Source: an uncultured Clostridia bacterium
GTDB taxonomy: Bacteria > Bacillota > Clostridia > Peptostreptococcales > Anaerovoracaceae
DNA length: 64,000 nt
NCBI GenBank assembly: GCA_937900415.1
Contig: CALCEY010000015.1
Location: 124,001-188,000, forward strand
Direction: 5' to 3'
Shown here: in pieces, positions 51,202-60,217 of the stretch
Layout of the letters: each line of letters starts with the position of its first letter
Numbering within the stretch: the first letter of the stretch is position 1
The notes under the pieces: generated by a model
The model's database searches: none
What the model saw: the letters and a program-made list of their open reading frames with translations, nothing else
Told to the model about the DNA's origin: nothing
Translations under genes and position numbers: made by a program

Positions 51202-52626
51202 ATGGAATATATGAGTGAAAAATATATAAAGCAGATATTGAATATATACAATCATATTGACACCATAATATTGACGGATACAAAAGGATATATAACGTAT
51301 TACATAACCTACAGACCTGACGTCAATCCTCACAAACCGCAGGAAATGGTAGGAAAGCACATGCTGGAGGCTTTTCCGATGCTTACGGAAGAAACGAGTA
51401 CGGTGATGCGGGTAATCAGGACAGGAAAAGCCTCTTTGAACGAACTTCAGGAGTTCCCTTACGACGGATATGTGGTCAAGAGTATCAATTCTACGATTCC
51501 GATAAAGGAAAACGGGAAGTTCGTGGGAGTGGCCAATATGGTCAGGTATCTGGACGGACCTTTTAAGCGTAACGAAATTATCATAAACATGAAAGAAAAA
51601 AAGGATTTCGGCATACGCTACGGCATAGACGATATAGAGGGCTGCTCGGAAAGTATTTTTTATCTGAAGCAGAAGATAAGAATGGTTGCCGATACAGATT
51701 CATCAGTACTCATATACGGAGAAACCGGGACGGGAAAAGAGCTGACGGCTCAGGCTATACACAGTCTTTCAGGGCGCAGAGAGGACAGATTCGTATCGCT
51801 TAATTGCGCGGCCATACCTGAATCGCTTCTTGAGAGCGTGCTTTTCGGTACTGTGAAAGGAGCCTATACGGGAGCAGAAAACAGGCCGGGATTTTTTGAA
51901 ATATCCAAGGGCGGAACACTTTTCCTCGATGAAATAAATTCGATGGAGATAGGTCTTCAGGCAAAGCTTTTAAGGGTTATAGAGGATAACGAGGTGATCA
52001 GGATAGGAAGCAGTATGCCGATAAAAACAGATGTAAGAATTATTTCCGCGCTGAATGAAAATCCGATGGAATGTATAAAGAGCGGAAAACTCAGAAGAGA
52101 CCTTTTCTACAGACTCAGCGTAGTTGAAATAGATATAGAACCTTTGAGGAAGAGAAAGGAAGATATCTCATATATGACGGACTATTATATAAATTATTTT
52201 AATAAAAAGATGAACAGAGCTATAATAGGTATAGATGGGGACGTGGAAAAAATCTTTATGAGCTATGACTGGCCGGGAAATGTGAGAGAGCTGAAGAACG
52301 TTCTTGAAGGAGCTTTCAACATAGCGACGTCAAGAAATATAAAGAAAAAATATCTGTCTAACTATCTGCTGCATGAATTGTATATGGAGGGAATAGAAAC
52401 TGCGGAAGAACATATCATAAGATGGAACGGGGAAGAGGAGTTTAATCTTGACGAAGCCATCAAGGAATATGAAAGAAATATTATCATAAAAGCCGTTAAA
52501 AGTTCTAAAAATTTATCGGAAGCGGCAAAGAAGCTGGGCATTTCCAGACAGAACCTGAACTACAAGCTAAATAAACATTCTCTACTTGAAAACAACACAT
52601 TTTCAAAGTATAATATTAAAGAATAA
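51202..52626 (+). CDS. Sigma-54-dependent activator (PAS-AAA+-Fis HTH)
   Basis: A 474-residue bacterial enhancer-binding protein. The N-terminal PAS-like sensor (about 1-120) is followed by an AAA+ domain with Walker A GETGTGKELTAQ, the sigma-54 contact loop GAYTGA (Tyr variant of GAFTGA), Walker B GGTLFLDEI and the arginine-finger region. A C-terminal Fis-type helix-turn-helix reads SEAAKKLGISRQNLNYKL. There is no receiver domain, so a ligand sensed by PAS is likely. ATG 51202 is preferred for GAGGGAAG spacing; ATG 51181 is in frame upstream. It is the natural regulator of the sigma-54 promoter at 48.25 kb. Confidence 0.93.
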   Translation: MEYMSEKYIKQILNIYNHIDTIILTDTKGYITYYITYRPDVNPHKPQEMVGKHMLEAFPMLTEETSTVMRVIRTGKASLNELQEFPYDGYVVKSINSTIPIKENGKFVGVANMVRYLDGPFKRNEIIINMKEKKDFGIRYGIDDIEGCSESIFYLKQKIRMVADTDSSVLIYGETGTGKELTAQAIHSLSGRREDRFVSLNCAAIPESLLESVLFGTVKGAYTGAENRPGFFEISKGGTLFLDEINSMEIGLQAKLLRVIEDNEVIRIGSSMPIKTDVRIISALNENPMECIKSGKLRRDLFYRLSVVEIDIEPLRKRKEDISYMTDYYINYFNKKMNRAIIGIDGDVEKIFMSYDWPGNVRELKNVLEGAFNIATSRNIKKKYLSNYLLHELYMEGIETAEEHIIRWNGEEEFNLDEAIKEYERNIIIKAVKSSKNLSEAAKKLGISRQNLNYKLNKHSLLENNTFSKYNIKE

Positions 52627-52646
52627 TACAAAGGAAATAACTGTTT

Positions 52647-53489
52647 ATGGAGACATTTTTTGATAATATAGTTTCGAGCATTGGAATCACAGATGTTCTT
52701 GACATTTTGATAGTTGCGTTCATAGTCTATAAGGTTCTCGGCTTTATAAGAGAGACGAGAGCCGAGCAGCTGGCAAAGGGTCTTCTTGTGCTGGTAATAA
52801 TAACCCTGGCGTCCAAGGCTTTGCATCTTTATACCCTCAATTGGATTTTGTCGGGCCTTATGACCGTCGGCATGGTTGCTCTTGTAGTTATATTTCAGCC
52901 TGAGCTTCGCCGTGCTCTTGAACACCTTGGCAGAAGCAGATTTGTAAATGTTTTAAACGGCGTAGATAAAGAAGAGGCCAAGCGCATGGTTCTGGAGATG
53001 GTCGAAGCAATTGACAGTATGTCGTCCTCCAGAACTGGCGCTTTAATTGTAATTGAAGGAGAAATTACGCTGAACGATATAGTTGAGACAGGTACTGTCA
53101 TAGATGCGGCAGTATCTGCCGAAATGATCGGCAATATATTTTATGAGGGAGCTCCTCTTCACGACGGAGCGCTGATAATACGCGGCGACAGACTTCATGC
53201 GGCAGGCTGCGTGCTTCCTCTGACTCAGAACAAGCAGCTTTCAAAGGAGCTTGGCACCAGGCACAGAGCCGGAATAGGCATAACGGAGAATTCAGACGCG
53301 ATGGTAATCATTGTTTCGGAAGAAACAGGAGTCATATCAATAGCGCAGAACGGCAATCTTACCAGATTCGTAGATGTTAAGAAAATTGAGAAGACTCTGC
53401 TCGGAATGTATTTTGACGGGGAGAGAAAATATACCTTTACAGAGAGAATCAATATGATGCTGAGAGGTGGAAAAAATGCTGAAAAGTAA
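52647..53489 (+). CDS. cdaA: Diadenylate cyclase CdaA
   Basis: Makes the essential second messenger c-di-AMP from two ATP. 280 residues: three N-terminal membrane helices (about 15-85) and the DAC domain with the catalytic motifs LHDGALIIRGDRL (DGA) and GTRHRAGIGI (RHR). c-di-AMP controls potassium and osmolyte balance and wall homeostasis. First gene of the conserved cdaA-cdaR-glmM cluster. Confidence 0.97.
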   Translation: METFFDNIVSSIGITDVLDILIVAFIVYKVLGFIRETRAEQLAKGLLVLVIITLASKALHLYTLNWILSGLMTVGMVALVVIFQPELRRALEHLGRSRFVNVLNGVDKEEAKRMVLEMVEAIDSMSSSRTGALIVIEGEITLNDIVETGTVIDAAVSAEMIGNIFYEGAPLHDGALIIRGDRLHAAGCVLPLTQNKQLSKELGTRHRAGIGITENSDAMVIIVSEETGVISIAQNGNLTRFVDVKKIEKTLLGMYFDGERKYTFTERINMMLRGGKNAEK

Positions 53490-54669
53490 GAAGTTTAACA
53501 TCATATTGGCATTGATAGCGGCAGTAGCTCTTTGGGCCTATGTTCTGGGTGAAATCAATCCCACCTCAAGTACTGTTATCAGAAACGTGCCTGTAAATTT
53601 TGTCAATGAAGAGGCGCTGGAGGCAGAAGGGCTGACTATCGTCAGCGTAAGTGCGGAAGCTGTAAACGTGACAATATCGGGACAGAGAACTGCAATCACG
53701 AGGGCAGACGCCGGAGATTTCAGCGTGACGGTTGATGTGGAAGCGTTAAAAGTAGGTGAAAACACTGTAAGATTAAACGTAACAGGACCGAGAAGCGTTG
53801 AGATAGAGCGGACGAACGTTGAAAAATTAACGATAGTCGTAGATAAGAAAGTTTCAGTGGAAAAGCCCGTTGAGACTTCCGTCACAGGAGAAGTGGCAAA
53901 GGATAAGGAGCTTTCCATTGAAAATCAGGATAAAGAAACGGCTGTGGTCACCGGTCCTGAGTCACTGGTGACAAGGGTAGAAAAGCTGACGGCATATATA
54001 AAGGTCGAAGATATAGGAAGCGAGCCAAAGACTCTAAGCGTAGAGCTGACTCCGGCAGATAAGAACGGTGTAAAGGTTGAAGGCGTGGAGATAGAAGGTG
54101 GGAATAAGCTGGAAATATCCGCTGTCATGCTGAGTAAAAAGACGGTGCGTCTGATTGTGCCGGTTTCAAATCTTACCTCCTCCGGAATAGAAAGGCAGCT
54201 TGATGCGCCTGAAACCGTAGTGATACGGGGAAGAGAGGAAGACCTGGCTGATGTGCAGAGCATAACATGCCGCAGTATAGACCTTGGAAATATTACGGAG
54301 TCAGAGACATTGACGCTGGAGCCTATTCTGCCTGACGGAGTAGAGCTTTCCGAGTCATATAGAACGCTCACTGCAGAGGTTACGGTCAAGGAAACTGTAA
54401 CCAGGACTTTTGAGTTTTCTGAAAGCGATATAATATTCACGATCGAGGCTCTGGGGCTTTCCTACAGCGTGGAAAATGCAGATTTTGAAGTGACGGTTTC
54501 GGGACGGGAAAGCGTTTTGGAAAATATTGCGAAATCAGACTTTATACTTTCTGTGGATACGGAAGGACTTGAAGCGGGAACTCACAGCCTAAAAGTAATC
54601 GTGAAATGCGAAAAGGATGTGTCTGAAATTGATATAACACCGGCCAAGGCGGAGGTAATCATAAAATAA
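53476..54669 (+). CDS. cdaR: YbbR-domain CdaA regulator CdaR
   Basis: A membrane-anchored extracytoplasmic regulator of CdaA, 397 residues. An N-terminal helix (about 8-25, NIILALIAAVALWAYVLG) is followed by tandem YbbR beta domains (four can be made out, each with VxVxGP/SGR-like turns). ATG 53476 was chosen over GTG 53467, which overlaps the ribosome-binding site. It overlaps cdaA by 14 bases, indicating translational coupling. Confidence 0.93.
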   Translation: MLKSKKFNIILALIAAVALWAYVLGEINPTSSTVIRNVPVNFVNEEALEAEGLTIVSVSAEAVNVTISGQRTAITRADAGDFSVTVDVEALKVGENTVRLNVTGPRSVEIERTNVEKLTIVVDKKVSVEKPVETSVTGEVAKDKELSIENQDKETAVVTGPESLVTRVEKLTAYIKVEDIGSEPKTLSVELTPADKNGVKVEGVEIEGGNKLEISAVMLSKKTVRLIVPVSNLTSSGIERQLDAPETVVIRGREEDLADVQSITCRSIDLGNITESETLTLEPILPDGVELSESYRTLTAEVTVKETVTRTFEFSESDIIFTIEALGLSYSVENADFEVTVSGRESVLENIAKSDFILSVDTEGLEAGTHSLKVIVKCEKDVSEIDITPAKAEVIIK

Positions 54670-54684
54670 GCGCGAGGTGAAATA

Positions 54685-56034
54685 ATGGGAAGATTGTTCG
54701 GAACGGACGGCGTCAGAGGAATCGCTAATAAGGAGCTTACTCCGGAGCTGGCGTTTAACCTGGGAAAAGCAGGGGCTTATGTCCTTAAACGTGAAAATAA
54801 CAAGCCTGTGGTAGTAATAGGCAAGGATACGAGAATTTCGGGAGACATGCTTGAGAACGCATTGACGGCCGGAATTTTAGCTGTGGGAGGAAACGTAATC
54901 AAGGCAGGCGTGATACCGACGCCTGCCGTAGCATATCTGACAAGGTATTATAACGCCGACGCGGGAATAGTGATAAGCGCTTCACACAATACCTTCGAAT
55001 ACAACGGAATAAAATTTTTTAACAGCGACGGATATAAGCTTGACGATATGCTGGAGGAAAAGATAGAGGATATAATCATAAGCAGTATAGACGTAAACAG
55101 CCACATTACCGGCGATAAGGTAGGGAAATGTCTGGAGGCCGCAGAGGACGCCGCAGAGCTTTATGCTGCTAATCTTGCGAATACGGTTGATTTTGAGCTT
55201 GACGGGAAAAAAATCGTGTTAGACTGCGCCAACGGAGCCGCTTATCGTGTGGCTGAAACTGTCTACAAAAAGTTGGGAGCCGAAGTAATCGTAATAGGCA
55301 ACGAGCCTAACGGCATAAATATAAATGACGGCTGCGGTTCGACGCACCCCGAGAGAATGGCTCAGGCGGTGAGAGAAGCAGGCGCTGATATAGGGCTTGC
55401 ATTCGACGGAGATGCAGACAGGCTTATAGTGGCAGATGAGCTGGGAAATGTAATAGACGGAGACAGAGTAATAGCGATATGCGCCCGTATGCTTAAGAAG
55501 CAGGGAAGATTGGCGGAAAACAGAGTTACGGCCACAGTTATGAGCAACATAGGTTTTCATAAAGCCATGGAGGCTTCCGGAATCATAGTAGATGTGACCG
55601 GAGTAGGAGACAGATATGTATTGGAAAAGATGCTCGAAACGGGCTGCGTCATAGGAGGAGAACAGTCGGGACATATAATATTCAGAGAGCATACGACAAC
55701 AGGAGACGGAATACTTTCATCTCTTCAGCTGATGAAAGCATTAACGGGCGGAGAAAAGAAGCTTTCCGGTCTGGCGGCGGAAATAGAGATTTTCCCGCAG
55801 GTTCTCGTAAACGCCAGAATAAACAATGATTACAAAAAGACGTACATGAACGACGAAGAAATCGCAGCGGCCATAGATAAGATAGAGAAAGATATGGCAG
55901 GAAGAGGAAGAGTTCTCATACGGCCTTCCGGTACGGAACCTCTGGTGAGAGTCATGCTGGAGGGAGAAGATGAGGAACAGCTTCTGATGGCGGCAGAGGA
56001 GCTTGCCGGCTTGATTGAAAGAAAATTAAAGTAG
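54685..56034 (+). CDS. glmM: Phosphoglucosamine mutase
   Basis: Converts glucosamine-6-P to glucosamine-1-P for UDP-GlcNAc. 449 residues, full length. N-terminal GTDGVRG, phosphoserine loop VISASHNTFEYNG, metal loop AFDGDADR and C-terminal phosphate-binding RPSGTEPLVRV are all intact. Third gene of the c-di-AMP/wall precursor cluster; CdaA is known to bind and be inhibited by GlmM in other Firmicutes. Confidence 0.97.
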   Translation: MGRLFGTDGVRGIANKELTPELAFNLGKAGAYVLKRENNKPVVVIGKDTRISGDMLENALTAGILAVGGNVIKAGVIPTPAVAYLTRYYNADAGIVISASHNTFEYNGIKFFNSDGYKLDDMLEEKIEDIIISSIDVNSHITGDKVGKCLEAAEDAAELYAANLANTVDFELDGKKIVLDCANGAAYRVAETVYKKLGAEVIVIGNEPNGININDGCGSTHPERMAQAVREAGADIGLAFDGDADRLIVADELGNVIDGDRVIAICARMLKKQGRLAENRVTATVMSNIGFHKAMEASGIIVDVTGVGDRYVLEKMLETGCVIGGEQSGHIIFREHTTTGDGILSSLQLMKALTGGEKKLSGLAAEIEIFPQVLVNARINNDYKKTYMNDEEIAAAIDKIEKDMAGRGRVLIRPSGTEPLVRVMLEGEDEEQLLMAAEELAGLIERKLK

Positions 56035-56043
56035 GAGAATGAT

Positions 56044-57879
56044 ATGTGCGGTATAGTAGGATACATCGGAAAAGACAATGCCAAGGACGTTATAATAGAC
56101 GGACTTAAAAAGCTTGAATACAGAGGATACGATTCTGCCGGGATAGCCGTGGTAAGAGACGGCATACTGGAGATAAAGAAGCACGTTGGAGGAATAGAAA
56201 ACCTTGAGAATTTCATAGACGGCGACAACATGGAAAGTCATGTGGGAATAGGACATACGAGATGGGCGACTCACGGAGCCCCGTCGGATATAAACGCTCA
56301 TCCTCACGCAAGTCAGGACAACACCATAGCTGTAGTTCACAACGGAATAATAGAAAATTATCAGGAGCTTAAACAAGAGCTGATAAAAGAGCATGGGATA
56401 AATTTTAAGTCAGAGACCGATACGGAAGTAATAGCGCAGCTTATCGGCGTTATATACAGAGAAAAAAAGGATTTGACGGAGTCTGTTTTTGCGGCTGTAG
56501 AGAAGATGCGCGGCGCATATGCCATAGTAGCGATAGCTCAGGAGGAACCGGATAAAATCGTCGCCGTAAGAAAGGACGCTCCGCTGATAGTGGGGCTTGG
56601 CAGGGGCAGCAACTTTGTTGCCTCCGATATACCGGCTTTGCTTAAGTACGTTAAAGAGATTTATTTGATAGAAAACAATGAGACAGTCCTGATTACGGCA
56701 GATGAAGTCAAGATATTCGATGAAAACAGAAATCCGGTTAATCGAGAAGTTTTTCATGTAACGTGGGACGCAGACGCCGCTGAAAAAGAGGGCTATGAGC
56801 ATTTTATGCTGAAAGAGATTTTCGAGCAGCCCAAAGGTCTTTCCGAAACTCTCAACAGGAGACTTGACGCAGATGGCAGGATAAATTTAGAAGGAATAAC
56901 GCTGACAAAAGAGCAGATAGAAAAGATAGACAAGATTTACATCGTTGCCTGCGGAACTGCTTATCATGCCGGCCTTGTGGGAAAATACATCATAGAAAAG
57001 ATAGTAAGGATTCCTGTAGAGGTAGATGTGGCTTCAGAGTTTCGTTACAGAGAACCTCTCATAGATGAAAAAACTCTCTTCATAGCTATAAGCCAGTCAG
57101 GAGAGACCCTTGATACACTGGAAGCTCTCAGAGAAGCCAAATCAAGAGGAGCAAGGGTTCTAAGCGTGGTAAACGTAGTGGGAAGCTCTGTTTCAAGAGA
57201 ATCGGACGACGTGTTCTATACATGGGCGGGTCCGGAGATTGCGGTGGCTTCTACAAAGGCATATACTACCCAGCTTATGTGCATGTACATGCTGGCTCTT
57301 TACATGGGACTTGAAAAAGGTTCCATAGAAATGGAATACTATGATAAGTTTATAGAAGATTTGAAAAATATCCCTGCCAAGCTGGAGGGATTCCTGAAAA
57401 ATACAGGCAATATTGAGGCTATGGCTAAGAGGCTTTACAATAAGGAGCAGGTGTTCTTCATAGGAAGGGGACTCGATTCCGCTGTTTCTTACGAAGGCTC
57501 TCTAAAGCTTAAGGAAATTTCATATATCAATTCCTTCGCAATAGCGGCCGGAGAACTGAAACACGGTACCATAGCGCTGATGGAGCCGGGAACTTTAGTA
57601 ATAGCGCTGGCATGTCAGGACTTTCTTTATGAGAAGATGGTATCAAACATTCAGGAAATCAAGGCCAGAGGCGCTTACGTGCTGGCGGTTGCCAAGGAAG
57701 GCAACGACGCCGTATCCGAGCAGTGTGACGATATGATATATATACCTGATGTGCGGGATGAAATCGCACCGCTTTTAAGCGTAGTTCCGCTGCAGCTGCT
57801 GTCATATTACGTAGCCAAGGAAAGAGGCTGCGATATAGATAAGCCGAAAAATCTGGCCAAATCTGTGACCGTAGAATAA
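56044..57879 (+). CDS. glmS: Glutamine--fructose-6-phosphate aminotransferase
   Basis: First enzyme of the hexosamine pathway. 611 residues: N-terminal glutaminase starting MCGIVGYIG (Cys2 nucleophile), then two SIS sugar-isomerase domains (AISQSGETLDTLEA; FIGRGLDS) and the conserved end KNLAKSVTVE. Only 9 bases separate it from glmM, leaving no room for a glmS ribozyme, so control differs from Bacillus. glmM and glmS thus form one operon with cdaA. Confidence 0.97.
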   Translation: MCGIVGYIGKDNAKDVIIDGLKKLEYRGYDSAGIAVVRDGILEIKKHVGGIENLENFIDGDNMESHVGIGHTRWATHGAPSDINAHPHASQDNTIAVVHNGIIENYQELKQELIKEHGINFKSETDTEVIAQLIGVIYREKKDLTESVFAAVEKMRGAYAIVAIAQEEPDKIVAVRKDAPLIVGLGRGSNFVASDIPALLKYVKEIYLIENNETVLITADEVKIFDENRNPVNREVFHVTWDADAAEKEGYEHFMLKEIFEQPKGLSETLNRRLDADGRINLEGITLTKEQIEKIDKIYIVACGTAYHAGLVGKYIIEKIVRIPVEVDVASEFRYREPLIDEKTLFIAISQSGETLDTLEALREAKSRGARVLSVVNVVGSSVSRESDDVFYTWAGPEIAVASTKAYTTQLMCMYMLALYMGLEKGSIEMEYYDKFIEDLKNIPAKLEGFLKNTGNIEAMAKRLYNKEQVFFIGRGLDSAVSYEGSLKLKEISYINSFAIAAGELKHGTIALMEPGTLVIALACQDFLYEKMVSNIQEIKARGAYVLAVAKEGNDAVSEQCDDMIYIPDVRDEIAPLLSVVPLQLLSYYVAKERGCDIDKPKNLAKSVTVE

Positions 57880-57908
57880 AAGATGTTTAAAAGAGAGAGG
57901 TACGAAAG

Positions 57909-59159
57909 ATGAAGCAGTATGAAATAAGAGACATCGCTTTAGCGCCGTCAGGCCATCGAAAGATCCAATGGGTAAAAGAGCATATGCCGCTTCTCAGCGG
58001 ACTTGAAGAGGAATTCAGGGAAACCAGACCCTTCGCCGGAGTAAAAATTTCGCTTTCAGTCCATCTCGAAGCGAAAACCGCATATCTGTGTCTTGTGCTT
58101 GCAGCCGGAGGCGCAGAAATGTCTGTCACCGGAAGCAACGTACTCAGCACCCAGGACGATGTCGCCGCAGCGCTTGCCGATAGTGGCCTTAAAGTCTTTG
58201 CTTATCACGGAGCTACCCAGGAGGAATATGACAGACACATAGAAATGTGTCTGCTGCATAAGCCGAACATCGTTATAGACGACGGGGGCGATCTGGTAAG
58301 TTTTCTTCATCTGAAGCGTCCCGACCTCATGGAAGAAGTGTGGGGCGGCTGTGAGGAAACGACCACAGGAGTTATTCGTCTTAAAGCTATGGAAAAGCAA
58401 GGCGTGCTTAAATTCCCTATGGTAGCGGTAAACGACGCCGACTGCAAGCATCTTTTCGATAACAGATACGGAACGGGACAATCCACTTGGGACAGTATAA
58501 TGAGAAATACGAATTTAATCATAGCCGCCAAGACTGTCGTCGTCGTGGGCTATGGCTGGTGCTCTAAAGGAATTGCCATGAGAGCGGCTTCCCTCGGAGC
58601 GCAGGTGATTGTTACTGAGATAAATCCCGTAAAAGCCATCGAGGCAAGAATGGATGGGTTTTCTGTTATGACGATGGCAAAAGCCGCTGCTTTAGGCGAC
58701 ATTTTCGTTACGGCAACAGGATGCTGTAAGACCATAACCACAGAGCATATGACGGCGATGAAAGACGGCGCCATACTTTCAAACGCCGGACATTTTAATT
58801 GTGAAATAGACATGGAGGCATTGGAAGCTTTCGCTGTGGAGAAAAAAGAGCGCAGAAATAATATAATGGGTTATAAACTTCCAAACGGAAAGTGGGTAAA
58901 CGTAATAGGCGAAGGACGTCTGGTCAACATAGCAGCAGCTGACGGACATCCTGCCGAAATAATGGATTTGAGTTTTGCAGTGCAGGCAATGTCTGCCAAG
59001 TACATAAAAGAAAATCATAAAAATCTGCAAAATATAGTAATAGATGTATCAGCTGAAATTGACGACATCATAGCCCGCAGAAAATTAAAGGCATGGGGAA
59101 TCGAAATAGACAAACTTACGCCGGAGCAGGAAGCATATCTGGACAGCTGGCAGGTTTAA
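57909..59159 (+). CDS. ahcY: Adenosylhomocysteinase
   Basis: Hydrolyses S-adenosylhomocysteine to adenosine and homocysteine. A 416-residue short type, as in archaea and Thermotoga. The NAD-binding motif VVVVGYGWCSKGIAMRA, substrate residues in NDADCKHLFDNRYGTGQS and the C-terminal DLSFAVQAMSAKYI are conserved. Related archaeal enzymes prefer S-inosylhomocysteine, so substrate choice is not certain. Starts after GAGAGG. Confidence 0.92.
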   Translation: MKQYEIRDIALAPSGHRKIQWVKEHMPLLSGLEEEFRETRPFAGVKISLSVHLEAKTAYLCLVLAAGGAEMSVTGSNVLSTQDDVAAALADSGLKVFAYHGATQEEYDRHIEMCLLHKPNIVIDDGGDLVSFLHLKRPDLMEEVWGGCEETTTGVIRLKAMEKQGVLKFPMVAVNDADCKHLFDNRYGTGQSTWDSIMRNTNLIIAAKTVVVVGYGWCSKGIAMRAASLGAQVIVTEINPVKAIEARMDGFSVMTMAKAAALGDIFVTATGCCKTITTEHMTAMKDGAILSNAGHFNCEIDMEALEAFAVEKKERRNNIMGYKLPNGKWVNVIGEGRLVNIAAADGHPAEIMDLSFAVQAMSAKYIKENHKNLQNIVIDVSAEIDDIIARRKLKAWGIEIDKLTPEQEAYLDSWQV

Positions 59160-59240
59160 TCCGGAAATACTTGAATATATGCGGATATTTACTGATATAT
59201 AAGGTTAGATTCGGCGTATGAACATAGGAGGCGAAAATTT

Positions 59241-59816
59241 ATGAGCATAACTTATGAAGAAATCAAAAATCAGGCAAAGACGGCCTGCGGTGAAGTTGTG
59301 GAAGCAGCTAAGCTGAAAAAGGGTGATATCTTCGTAGTGGGATGCAGCTCCAGCGAGGTCATGGGCATGAGAATAGGAAAAGGCTCTGACATAAACGCAG
59401 CTGAGGCCGTTTACGAAGGTATAACAGAAGTTCTTTATCCGAAAGGAATTTATCTTGCCGCTCAGTGCTGCGAGCATCTGAACCGTGCTGTAATCGTGGA
59501 AAAAAAGGCTCTTGCGCCTTCGGCAGAAATTGTTAACGTAGTTCCGCAGCCAAAGGCGGGAGGATCGTTTGCAACCACCTTTTACAACAGAGCAGAATGT
59601 CCTGTGGCGGTAGAGGAAATCAAAGCCGACGCAGGCATGGATATAGGAGACACATTTATAGGAATGCAGCTTAAGAGAGTGGCGGTTCCGGTGAGAATTT
59701 CCATAAAATCTATCGGGGAAGCACATCTGACATGCGCAAGAACCAGGCCGAAATTTATAGGCGGCTCAAGAGCCGTTTATGACGATGAGCTTTCCGGCGG
59801 CGACGTGCCGAGATAG
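59241..59816 (+). CDS. UPF0340 family protein
   Basis: A 191-residue conserved Firmicutes protein (TIGR01440/UPF0340) of unknown function. Features include VVGCSSSEVMG, the cysteine pair AAQCCEHLNRA, and PQPKAGGSFAT. The fold resembles that of a nucleoside or cofactor-binding alpha/beta protein, and no catalytic mechanism is established. AGGAGG ribosome-binding site. Single transcription unit. Confidence 0.9.
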   Translation: MSITYEEIKNQAKTACGEVVEAAKLKKGDIFVVGCSSSEVMGMRIGKGSDINAAEAVYEGITEVLYPKGIYLAAQCCEHLNRAVIVEKKALAPSAEIVNVVPQPKAGGSFATTFYNRAECPVAVEEIKADAGMDIGDTFIGMQLKRVAVPVRISIKSIGEAHLTCARTRPKFIGGSRAVYDDELSGGDVPR

Positions 59817-60045
59817 AATGAGCTTTATCTGTTATATGCGTTTTATGTGGAAAAATAAAAGCCGATAGAAAATACGGTAACAATTTTACCTGCAAAGTCA
59901 TATTCTATAGTACAACTGAATAAGAGCTGAAGCGGGGCGCTTTCTCCGGGCCTAAGCTGACGGCTGAGGAATAAGCCGACGTTTGCAATCAGACGCATAA
60001 GTCTCCGCAACGCTCAAAAAAATATGAAAGAAGCAGGTGAATTAT

Positions 60046-60147
60046 ATGGGAAACAATTGTGGTCTTTTAGGAGATAACGGCGTAGATACCAGTTTGTTAT
60101 TCTTTTTCTTGTTACTGGTAATCATTTTCTGCAACTGCTATAACTAA
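60046..60147 (+). CDS. 33-residue hydrophobic small protein, possibly sporulation-related
   Basis: A short frame: MGNNCGLLGDNGVDTS followed by one strongly hydrophobic helix (LLFFFLLLVIIF) and the end CNCYN. AGGTG lies 6 bases before ATG, and a strong terminator 19 bases after the stop, making a compact monocistron. Tiny hydrophobic proteins of this style (Cys/Asn/Gly ends round one helix) are common in spore-formers (YjcZ-like) and are often forespore or coat products. A CATATTCTA box (59899-59907) resembles a mother-cell sigma -10. Homology not certain. Confidence 0.65.
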   Translation: MGNNCGLLGDNGVDTSLLFFFLLLVIIFCNCYN

Positions 60148-60165
60148 AAACCGGTAATACCTACG

Positions 60166-60193
60166 AAAGCCGCCCAAGAAGGGCGGCTTTTTT
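60166..60193. terminator. Terminator between small protein and gltX
   Basis: A 10-bp stem AAAGCCGCCC / GGGCGGCTTT with an AAGAA loop and a T run; usable by the plus-strand small gene and possibly by leftward gltX. Confidence 0.92.
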
Positions 60194-60217
60194 ATAAGCT
60201 CAAATGAAATTGCAAAA

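Noticed and set aside
56035..56043. glmS ribozyme
   Set aside because: Only 9 bases separate glmM and glmS; a ribozyme needs about 150.
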